DNA from: Luteolibacter sp. LG18
GTDB taxonomy: Bacteria > Verrucomicrobiota > Verrucomicrobiia > Verrucomicrobiales > Akkermansiaceae
Assembly: GCF_036322585.1 (NCBI RefSeq)
Contig: NZ_AP024600.1
Location: 4,340,001-4,404,000 of the forward strand
Reading direction: 5' to 3'
DNA: 64,000 nt
Part shown: in pieces, positions 53,419 to 60,545 of the stretch
Layout of the letters: the number at the start of each line of letters is the position of its first letter
Position numbering within the stretch: position 1 is the stretch's first letter
Notes under the pieces: model-generated
The model's database searches: none
Told to the model about the DNA's origin: nothing
What the model saw: only the letters and a program-made list of their open reading frames with translations
Position numbers and translations under genes: made by a program

Positions 53419-54291
53419 ATGTTTCAACGGCTCCTGCGATCCTTGCGGTGGATCATTCTCGTCGCGTGCCTGCCCCTGGCGTCGTGCGTGACGCATGAGG
53501 GTCGGGTGGGAGCTCCGGTGCCGGCGGTGAAGACGGCTTACACGGTGCGGCGGGACATCACCTACACGCCGAAAGGATGGACGGAGGCGTTGCAGGGGGA
53601 TTTGTATCGTCCGGTGTTGGGGGAACCGGCTCCGGCGGTGCTGCTGCTCCATTACGGTGGTTGGACGGGGCCGGACCACCGGCAGCGGATGGCACCGATC
53701 GCGCGGCGGCTCGCGGAGCGGGGGTATGTGGTGTTCAACGTGACCTACCGGAAGGCCCCGAAGTGGATCCATCCGGCGCAGGTGGAGGATCTCCACCAGG
53801 CGCTGGGTTGGATGCGGCGGCATGCGAAGGAGAACGGCATCGATGCCACGCGTCTCGCCACCTATGGCTATTCGGCGGGCGGACATCTGGCGGCGCTGAT
53901 GGGCCTGATGAAGCATCCCCACGACGAGCACCTGCAGGCGATCGTTTCCGGGGGCAATCCGGCCGATCTGACGATGTCCGAGGGCGGGGGATTGGTGGCG
54001 GATTTCCTGGGCGGGAGGAAATCGCAGATGCCGAAACGCTATGTCGAGGCCTCGCCGGTGTATCACGTGACGCCGGACAGCCCGCCGGTGTTCATCTATC
54101 ACGGCGCGGCGGATTGGTTCGTGCCCACCGAGCATGCCAGGCGGTTCGCCGCGGCGCTGGAGAAGAACCATGTGCCGCACGAGCTCTATTGGCTGGAGGG
54201 CCGAGATCACTTCACGGCCTTCCTGATCCCGGGCCGGGTGCACGAGGAGGCGATCGATTTCCTCGACCGGGTGCTGAGGAAGAAGCGGTGA
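53419..54291 (+). CDS. Lipoprotein alpha/beta-hydrolase esterase (BD-FAE-like)
   Basis: A 290-residue exported lipoprotein: signal RWIILVACLPLASC with the lipobox ending in Cys23. The enzyme core has YGGWTGPDHRQ (oxyanion region), the nucleophile elbow GYSAGGH, the acid FIYHGAADWFVP and a late His in EGRDHFTAF. This is the pattern of acetyl-xylan or feruloyl esterases used in plant polysaccharide breakdown. ATG at 53419. It converges with the DUF2252 gene (8-base gap). Confidence 0.87.
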   Translation: MFQRLLRSLRWIILVACLPLASCVTHEGRVGAPVPAVKTAYTVRRDITYTPKGWTEALQGDLYRPVLGEPAPAVLLLHYGGWTGPDHRQRMAPIARRLAERGYVVFNVTYRKAPKWIHPAQVEDLHQALGWMRRHAKENGIDATRLATYGYSAGGHLAALMGLMKHPHDEHLQAIVSGGNPADLTMSEGGGLVADFLGGRKSQMPKRYVEASPVYHVTPDSPPVFIYHGAADWFVPTEHARRFAAALEKNHVPHELYWLEGRDHFTAFLIPGRVHEEAIDFLDRVLRKKR

Positions 54292-54299
54292 CCAATGTC

Positions 54300-55619
54300 T
54301 CAGCCCAACGCCGCCTCGATCTTCCCGTCGGCGATCGCCTTGGTGAACGTGGTGTGGTCCTTTTCGACCTGGTCCGCGTAGGCGAGCGCGAAGGCGGTGA
54401 GGGCCCGGGCGAATTTCCCGGACTTGCCGAGGTAGCCTGCGAGCAGGGCCGGTTCGCCGGTGCGGGCGTGGGCTTTCGCGAGGACCTCGCCGCAGACGAG
54501 CGCGTATTGCAGCAGGGCCTTGCCCTTGAGGTCTTCCGGCTCGATGGCGGCCTTCCGATCCGCGATCTGGCGGACGAGGAAATGCCGGTCCTCGATGGTG
54601 GTCCAGCCGAGGAAGGGATCGCTCACCGTCTGCATCCGCTGCTGGCCCTGGGCGACGCGCTGGCCGTGGTGGGCGGGAATCTTCACGTCCGGCAGGTAGG
54701 GGGCATGGCAGGAAGGAAAGGCTTCCTTCACCTGGAGGAACAGGGGATCGCCGGTGCCGTTTCCGAACAGCAGCACCACGTAGTCGCGCGACCCGACGCT
54801 GCCGGTGCCGGCGATCTTGAAGGCGACATCGGACGGGTGATAGGCGTCGAAAATCGATTGGCGGTTCGCCGAGAGGGTTTCGCGGTAGTGCTTCAGGGAG
54901 GAAATCACGCGGCTGGCCACGGCTTCCGGAACGGGCGTTTGCAGCGGCAGTTCACGGAAACGGGGCAGGCCGTGTTCGTCCGGCGCGGTGCGTTTTTCCA
55001 TTTCCTGGGCGGGTGTCTTGCGCTCGGCCTTGCGCAGGATCCGCTGCACCGGGCCATGGCCCACCGAGCGGGCGATGGCGTGGCGTGTGAGATCGAGCAC
55101 AGGCATGCGGGCAAAGGCGCGCACGGATTTCCGGTAATGGTCGGCCATCTCGTGGACGGCATCGGCGCAGGCGTCGTCGTTCTGCCCGGCTTCCCGGCCC
55201 ACCACGATGATCGAAGCGGCGAGGCGTTTCAGGTCCAGTTCCCACGGGCCGGGCGTGGTCTCGTCGAAATCATTTACATCGAAGAGGAACACGTCGTCCT
55301 GCGTGGCATAGGCTCCGAGGTTCCGCACGTGGGCATCGCCGCAGATCTGGGTGTGGAGGCCGGTCGTGCCATAGGGCGCGAGATCGTCCGCCATGAGGAA
55401 GGCGGTGCCGCGGTAGAAGGAAAACGGCGAGGCCGCCATCCGCGCCATTTTCAGCGGGATGAGCTTGTGGACGCGGTGGTCGTTGGAACGCCGGATCAGC
55501 TCGACCACATCCCGATCTCCCGGTGCCCACAGGCCAAGCTCGCGCCGCGGGAGCTTCAGGCGCAGCGTGCGGCCGGCGGCGAGCCGTTCGCGGTGGTCGG
55601 CGAGGTGGGGCGGTTTCAT
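54300..55619 (-). CDS. DUF2252 family protein
   Basis: A 439-residue soluble protein. The pattern HKLIPLKMARMAASPFSFYRGTAFLMADDL, ICGDAHVRNLGAYATQDDVFLFDVNDFDET and GPWELDLKRLAASI is characteristic of DUF2252, which is distantly like kinase folds (the GDAHVRNLG loop resembles the catalytic loop). No substrate is known. ATG at 55619. Likely a single-gene unit. Confidence 0.9.
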   Translation of the reverse strand: MKPPHLADHRERLAAGRTLRLKLPRRELGLWAPGDRDVVELIRRSNDHRVHKLIPLKMARMAASPFSFYRGTAFLMADDLAPYGTTGLHTQICGDAHVRNLGAYATQDDVFLFDVNDFDETTPGPWELDLKRLAASIIVVGREAGQNDDACADAVHEMADHYRKSVRAFARMPVLDLTRHAIARSVGHGPVQRILRKAERKTPAQEMEKRTAPDEHGLPRFRELPLQTPVPEAVASRVISSLKHYRETLSANRQSIFDAYHPSDVAFKIAGTGSVGSRDYVVLLFGNGTGDPLFLQVKEAFPSCHAPYLPDVKIPAHHGQRVAQGQQRMQTVSDPFLGWTTIEDRHFLVRQIADRKAAIEPEDLKGKALLQYALVCGEVLAKAHARTGEPALLAGYLGKSGKFARALTAFALAYADQVEKDHTTFTKAIADGKIEAALG

Positions 55620-55703
55620 GGGATCAACCGCGACCCTAACAGCGGATGCGAGCGGACGCGAATCCGAAAGGGGTTTCCCGCGGAAATGTCACCTTGCGCC
55701 GGG

Positions 55704-56567
55704 CTATTTCGCCCGCATCGCCTGGTCGAGGCCCTTGGCCAGGGCCGCGCCGAGGCGCAACTGGCCCTGGGCGACGTAATGGACCGTGTCGGTGCCCATG
55801 GGGAAACCATCGGTGGAGACCATCCGGCAGCGGGGAATGGCGAGCGGGCTGCCGGAATCCATGTCGCAGGCGACCATCTGGCGGCGGATCAGATCGCGGG
55901 CCACGAAAACGGGTTTGGCGGGCGAATGGGGCAGCACTTGGCCGAAGGCCATCGGCAGATCGGCCACACGCAGGTCCTCGGAGAGCCGGTGACGGAGCAG
56001 TCTGAGATTGGCGGGATAATGTTCCGCGGCGGTGGTGTTCTTCGCGTCCTGCTCGCCCTGCATCCAGAGGAAACCACGGACCACCGGGGTATGGCCGTGC
56101 TTGTAGAGAAAGCCGAGCGCATCGCCGTAGGTGGTGAGCATCTCGGTGTAGAGCTTGCCGCGGTTCGGGTCGGTCCGGGTGTCACCGGGGAAGAAGTTCA
56201 CGCGTCCGGGTTTCCTCCCGCCGAGCCAGGTGTCCTCATTCCATCCCGGATCGAGCGGCATGCCGCTGGCGGAGTATTTGACCAGGAAGACCGGGCGACC
56301 CGCCGTCGGGATGGAGCGGGCAAAGGAGAGTTCCGGTCCGAAATCGCCCTTGTGGCGGGAGGATCGGGTCTTGCCAGGGACCAGCGGCTCGAACTCCGTG
56401 CCGTTCCAGAACAGCACGCCCGGGGCCGGAGTGAGCTCGCGCGGCGGAAGGTCGGCCAGCTTCGCGATCCCCTGCATGTTCGATTGGCCGCCGAACAAAT
56501 AGACGTCCACTTCCCGGGCGAAACCGGGGAGGATCAGGCAGAGCAGGACCAGCAGCGGACGGATCAT
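55704..56567 (-). CDS. SGNH hydrolase, sialate O-acetylesterase-like (SASA), exported
   Basis: A 287-residue enzyme with a signal peptide (IRPLLVLLCLILPGFA). The family motif FGGQSNMQG near residue 26-34 contains the catalytic Ser; the block WMQGEQDA and a late His (VHYVAQGQLR) follow. SASA enzymes remove O-acetyl groups from sialic acids or plant glycans. The ATG at 56567 overlaps the methyltransferase stop by 4 bases (ATGA). A role in acetylated polysaccharide breakdown is the best guess. Confidence 0.88.
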   Translation of the reverse strand: MIRPLLVLLCLILPGFAREVDVYLFGGQSNMQGIAKLADLPPRELTPAPGVLFWNGTEFEPLVPGKTRSSRHKGDFGPELSFARSIPTAGRPVFLVKYSASGMPLDPGWNEDTWLGGRKPGRVNFFPGDTRTDPNRGKLYTEMLTTYGDALGFLYKHGHTPVVRGFLWMQGEQDAKNTTAAEHYPANLRLLRHRLSEDLRVADLPMAFGQVLPHSPAKPVFVARDLIRRQMVACDMDSGSPLAIPRCRMVSTDGFPMGTDTVHYVAQGQLRLGAALAKGLDQAMRAK

Positions 56568-57325
56568 GGATTCCGGAAGACGAGGAGATGTTGCCACGGC
56601 AGGGTGGTGGAGTTCGAGACGAAGCGGAAGCCCGCCGCTTCGAATTCCAGCCGGGCCTGCGCTTCGGTCATCTTGTGGAGCACCTTGATCGGAACCTCCG
56701 GATCCTCGCCGCGGAACTCCAGGAGATAGATGGTGCCGCCGGGTTTCAGGGCGTGGCGGAGCGAGGCCAGCATTTCCGCGGGGTGGGAGAACTCATGGTA
56801 GGCGTCCACCATCAGGGCCGCATCGAGGGAGGCGGCGGGCAGGTTGACGCCATCGACCGCGCCGAGGTGCGGTTCGACGTTGGCGATGCCGAGCTCACGC
56901 GATTTGGCCCGAAGGAAGTCGAGCATCTCCGGTTGGATGTCCACCGCCACCACCTTGCCGCGGGGAACGTGCGGTGAAATACGAAAACTATAGTAGCCAG
57001 ACCCGGCACCGATGTCCGCGATCACCGCGTCCGGAGCGAGATTGAGCGCGGCGATGGCCTTCGATGGGGCTTCCTCCTTTTCGCGGTCGTCGCGCTCCAG
57101 CCAGCCGATCGCCGGATGGCCCATCACCTTCGCGATCTCGCGGCCGTGGTGAAACTTGCCGATGCCGTCGGGAGAGGCGTTGGAATAGGTGTAAGGTTCT
57201 GGAACGGAAGGGGATGCCGGAAGCGGTGTGGCGACGACCGGCTCCTCCTTCCGGCAGGCCGGAGACAGAGCGGCCACGATCGCCAGGAGGCCTATTGCAT
57301 GCATTCGGAATGGACAAAGCCTCAT
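56564..57325 (-). CDS. SAM-dependent methyltransferase with lipoprotein-type signal
   Basis: A 253-residue protein. The N-terminal LLAIVAALSPAC resembles a lipoprotein signal ending at Cys24, then a short linker. The methyltransferase core has VIADIGAGSGYYSFRI (SAM motif I), VVAVDIQPEMLDFLRAK and ALMVDAYHEFSHPAEML. Periplasmic SAM enzymes are unusual because SAM is cytosolic; the signal may instead be a membrane anchor facing the cytosol. Start at 57325 is chosen from the signal. It overlaps the SASA gene. Confidence 0.75.
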   Translation of the reverse strand: MRLCPFRMHAIGLLAIVAALSPACRKEEPVVATPLPASPSVPEPYTYSNASPDGIGKFHHGREIAKVMGHPAIGWLERDDREKEEAPSKAIAALNLAPDAVIADIGAGSGYYSFRISPHVPRGKVVAVDIQPEMLDFLRAKSRELGIANVEPHLGAVDGVNLPAASLDAALMVDAYHEFSHPAEMLASLRHALKPGGTIYLLEFRGEDPEVPIKVLHKMTEAQARLEFEAAGFRFVSNSTTLPWQHLLVFRNP

Positions 57326-57344
57326 GGGATGAATGGATGGTAGC

Positions 57345-58295
57345 ATGCTACGCGGTCTCATTGCCTGCCTTTTCGCCGGAACCGTCACCGGATTCGGCGC
57401 TCCGCAGCCCCTCGTCGTGAACCCTGCGGACGGCAAGGCGTTTCCGACCATCAAGCAGGCGATCGATGCCGCGGTGGCGCGGGCCGCGAAGCACAAGGGC
57501 GAAACCCGGATCGTGATCAAGCCGGGCACCTACCGCGAGAAACTCATCGTCCCGAAGGAAGCGGGCGAGATCAGCCTGGAGGGCGAGGATGAAACCAAGA
57601 CCGTGATCGTCTTCGGCGACGGGGCCGACACCCCGCGTCCGGACGGCGGCACGGTGGGCACCTTCGACAGCGCCACGGTGACCTTCCGCTGCCCGGTGAT
57701 CCGCGCCAGCCGCCTGACCTTCGAAAACTCCCGCGGCAAGGGCAGCCAGGCGGTGGCCGTGTCGCTGGTCTCGGAGCGCGGCGAGTTCCGGAACTGCCGC
57801 CTGCTCGGTTGCCAGGACACGCTGCTCATCCAATCCGGCGCGCATTGGTTCGACCGTTGCCGGATCGAGGGCGATGTCGACTTCATCTTCGGCGCGGGCA
57901 TCGGTTGGTTCCGCGGCTGCGAAATCCATGCGAAGGACAGCGGCTACCTCACCGCCGCGTCCACACCCGAGAATCAGCCCTATGGCTTCGTGTTCGACCA
58001 TTGCCAAGTGACGGTCGCGCCGACGGCGAAGCGGATGTTCCTCGGCCGTCCGTGGCGCCCGCACGCCGCGGTGGCCTACCTGCAATGTGCGCTGGGGAAG
58101 GGGATCGATCCGGCGGGTTGGGACAACTGGCGGAACCCGGAAAACGAAAAAACCGCCCGCTACCTGGAATTCCAGAACACCGGCGAAGGAGCCGCCGAGC
58201 CCGGGAAACGGGTGGCCTGGGCCCGCCAGATCGATACCAAGGAGGCCGCAGCAATCACTCCGAAGGCCGTCCTCGGCTGGGAGCCGAAGCCGTGA
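57345..58295 (+). CDS. Pectinesterase, exported
   Basis: A 316-residue CE8-type pectin methylesterase. It has a signal peptide (RGLIACLFAGTVTGFGA), then the beta-helix with GCQDTLL (catalytic Gln and first Asp), EGDVDFIFGAG (second catalytic Asp) and LGRPW (catalytic Arg). It removes methyl esters from pectin before depolymerisation. The start at 57345 is 19 bases from the divergent methyltransferase start, leaving very little space for separate promoters. Fits the plant-polysaccharide theme with rhaA and the esterases. Confidence 0.93.
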   Translation: MLRGLIACLFAGTVTGFGAPQPLVVNPADGKAFPTIKQAIDAAVARAAKHKGETRIVIKPGTYREKLIVPKEAGEISLEGEDETKTVIVFGDGADTPRPDGGTVGTFDSATVTFRCPVIRASRLTFENSRGKGSQAVAVSLVSERGEFRNCRLLGCQDTLLIQSGAHWFDRCRIEGDVDFIFGAGIGWFRGCEIHAKDSGYLTAASTPENQPYGFVFDHCQVTVAPTAKRMFLGRPWRPHAAVAYLQCALGKGIDPAGWDNWRNPENEKTARYLEFQNTGEGAAEPGKRVAWARQIDTKEAAAITPKAVLGWEPKP

Positions 58296-58424
58296 GAGCG
58301 GGCCTTGCCAAATCCGTAATCCGCCACTCGCTGAACCTGAACGGGCGGCGCGGGCCGGGACGGGGCAGCGTCGATTTTTGATTTTCAAACCCCGGGATCC
58401 GCCTAGGTTCCGCCTCCCGTCGCC

Positions 58425-59540
58425 ATGGCCAAGATCCGCTTCACTTCCGCCTCCGCCACCCGTCTCGTCCTCGCCAAAGTGGGCCACCCCCAGCGCGACG
58501 AGCCGCTCCAAACTTCCAAGCAGGTGTTTCAAGTGGACGAGGCCGACCAGGAAACGCTGACGGCGATTTTCCTGAAGCCGTTCAAGAACCTCTCCGGCCA
58601 CCGCTTCAGCCACCACTCGTCGCTCGACCAGCACGAGATGAACGCGCTCTCCGCGGCGATCTTCAATTCCGAGGACGGCCTGCTCGAGCGCGGTTGCGAC
58701 ATCGCCAAGCGCCTCTACTCGAAGACGAACCACCCGAACATCAAGTCCGGCGATCTCTGCATCTCGTTCATCAAGGACATCGAGATGAACGGCGAGCTCA
58801 CCCAGGGCATCTGCATCCTGAAGTCCGAGAGCGTGGTGCCCTTCCTCAGCATCTCGACGAAGGACGGCGATCTCCAGCTCCACACCGAGCAGGGCATCAA
58901 CCCGGAGAAAATCGACAAGGGTTGCCTGATCCTCAACCACCACGCGCAGAAGGGCTACTACGTGCTGACCTTCGACCGCTCCGGCGCGGATTCCCGTTTC
59001 TGGGTCCGCGACTTCCTCGGGGTGGTGCCGATGTCCGACCCGTCCTTCCTCACCAACAAGTACGCCGACATGGCGGTGGCCTTCGTGAAGAAGGAGGAGA
59101 AGGCGAAGAAGGAAGCCCGCAAGGAGCAGGTTTCCGAGTCCTCCGATGTCGCCGTGGCCGAGGATGACACCCCGCCGTGGGGTACCCACAGCGCCGCCCG
59201 CGACGCGATTTCCTACTTCGAGGAGAAGGAGAATTTCAGCATCCAGGAGTTCGAGGAGGAAGTGCTCAAGACCCCGGAAGCGGTCGAGAAATTCAAGCGT
59301 CACCGTGCGGAGATCGAGCGCGAGCAGGGTCACCGTTTCGACGACTCCTTCCAGATTTCCAAGAAGGACGTGAACAAGGCGAAGAAGAAGATCGCCGCGG
59401 TGGTGAAGCTGGATACCGGCGTGGAGATCCACCTCAAGCCGAGCCTTCAGGCCGAGACCGAATCCGTGCTGGAGCGCGGCTTCGACGAGGAGAAGAAGAT
59501 GAAGTTCATCAAGGTGTACTTCAACGAGGACGTGTCCTGA
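58425..59540 (+). CDS. Nucleoid-associated protein, NdpA/YejK family
   Basis: A 371-residue protein of the 37-kDa nucleoid-associated family. Typical features are the N-terminal SATRLVLAKVGHPQRDE, HHSSLDQHEMNALSAAIF, NGELTQGICILKSES and GYYVLTFDRSGADSRFWVRDFLGV. E. coli YejK binds the nucleoid and topoisomerases. The C-terminal half is acidic and helical. ATG at 58425. It appears to be transcribed alone; there is no terminator-like element with a T-run downstream. Confidence 0.92.
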   Translation: MAKIRFTSASATRLVLAKVGHPQRDEPLQTSKQVFQVDEADQETLTAIFLKPFKNLSGHRFSHHSSLDQHEMNALSAAIFNSEDGLLERGCDIAKRLYSKTNHPNIKSGDLCISFIKDIEMNGELTQGICILKSESVVPFLSISTKDGDLQLHTEQGINPEKIDKGCLILNHHAQKGYYVLTFDRSGADSRFWVRDFLGVVPMSDPSFLTNKYADMAVAFVKKEEKAKKEARKEQVSESSDVAVAEDDTPPWGTHSAARDAISYFEEKENFSIQEFEEEVLKTPEAVEKFKRHRAEIEREQGHRFDDSFQISKKDVNKAKKKIAAVVKLDTGVEIHLKPSLQAETESVLERGFDEEKKMKFIKVYFNEDVS

Positions 59541-59663
59541 GCCAGGAGTTGAGCCTTTAGGCGAGGAAGGTCTTCAGAGGGAGGCGGAGTCTGGTGGGCC
59601 GTTTTCGTGACGGCACCCGACGCCGATAGGTTCACGGCGACCCCGGCGTAGGACGGAGGTTCC

Positions 59664-60545
59664 ATGGGCTTTCCTCGCGCGCTTTCCTGTCTTCTGGTTT
59701 TCGGTCCGCTTCTTCCGTTCGCGGTGGACGCGGAGCCGGCTCCCGTCGCACGGCAACAGGCGGGGGAGGATTTCAACTTCGAGGTGCGGCAGGCGGAGAC
59801 GGCGATCCGGGTATTCGGCTACCGCCCGTCCGGCTGGAAGGACGGCCCGCTGCTGGTGCTGTTCCATGGCGCGAACCGGGATGCGGCGGGCTATCGGGAT
59901 TTCTCCAGAAAGCTCGCGGACATGCTGGGCGTGTTGCTGGTGGTGCCGGAGTTCGACCGGGCGAGGTTCGATCCGCAAGCGTATCAGGAAGGCGGGGTGT
60001 TTTTGAAGGAGGTGGAGCGACCGGAGGCCGAGCGCACGTTCGCGTTCCTGCCGCCTTTGCTCGCGGAGATGAACCGCCGGGAAGGACGGACGCTGCCGTA
60101 TTATCTGGTGGGGCATTCCGCGGGGGCGCAGTTCCTTTGTCGACTGGCCGCGCTTTACCCCAACGAGGCCAAACGGATGGTGGTGGTGAATCCAGGCTCG
60201 CTGCTCTTTCCGGATCGAAGCCAGGACTATCCTCACGGTTTCGGAAATCTGTCGGACCGGGAGGCATCGGACGAGTCTCTCAAGCGTTATCTCGCCGCGC
60301 CGCTGACGCTTTACCTCGGCACCGGCGATGTCGGTTCGAAGTATCTCGATATCGGAGCCGCAGCGATGAAACAGGGGGCCACCCGCATTGAACGCGGTCG
60401 ACATGCGTATGCGGCGGCGAAGAAGCTGGCGGTCGAAAAAGGCTGGCCGTTCGAATGGAAGCTGGTCGAAGCCGAAGGGCTCGGACACGGCTGCGGGCCG
60501 ATATGGGAGCACGCGCGGTGCCGTGAGGCGATCCTGGGCCGGTGA
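59664..60545 (+). CDS. Exported alpha/beta hydrolase (poly(3-hydroxybutyrate)-depolymerase-like)
   Basis: A 293-residue hydrolase with a signal peptide (FPRALSCLLVFGPLLPFAVDA). It has the oxyanion strand PLLVLFHGANRDA, the nucleophile elbow VGHSAGAQF, and a late His in GLGHGCGPIW; the acid is likely in YLGTGDVGS. The pattern is like exported PHB-depolymerase or feruloyl-esterase groups. ATG at 59664. It converges with the large heme protein; the stops are adjacent (60545/60546). Confidence 0.83.
   Translation: MGFPRALSCLLVFGPLLPFAVDAEPAPVARQQAGEDFNFEVRQAETAIRVFGYRPSGWKDGPLLVLFHGANRDAAGYRDFSRKLADMLGVLLVVPEFDRARFDPQAYQEGGVFLKEVERPEAERTFAFLPPLLAEMNRREGRTLPYYLVGHSAGAQFLCRLAALYPNEAKRMVVVNPGSLLFPDRSQDYPHGFGNLSDREASDESLKRYLAAPLTLYLGTGDVGSKYLDIGAAAMKQGATRIERGRHAYAAAKKLAVEKGWPFEWKLVEAEGLGHGCGPIWEHARCREAILGR

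Noticed and set aside
53577-56729. Open frame of about 1050 codons on the plus strand
   Set aside because: It crosses three real genes (esterase, DUF2252, SASA) in the wrong frame or strand.
57348-59432. Long minus-strand frame opposite pectinesterase and NdpA
   Set aside because: Both plus-strand genes have strong family motifs; the minus frame has none.
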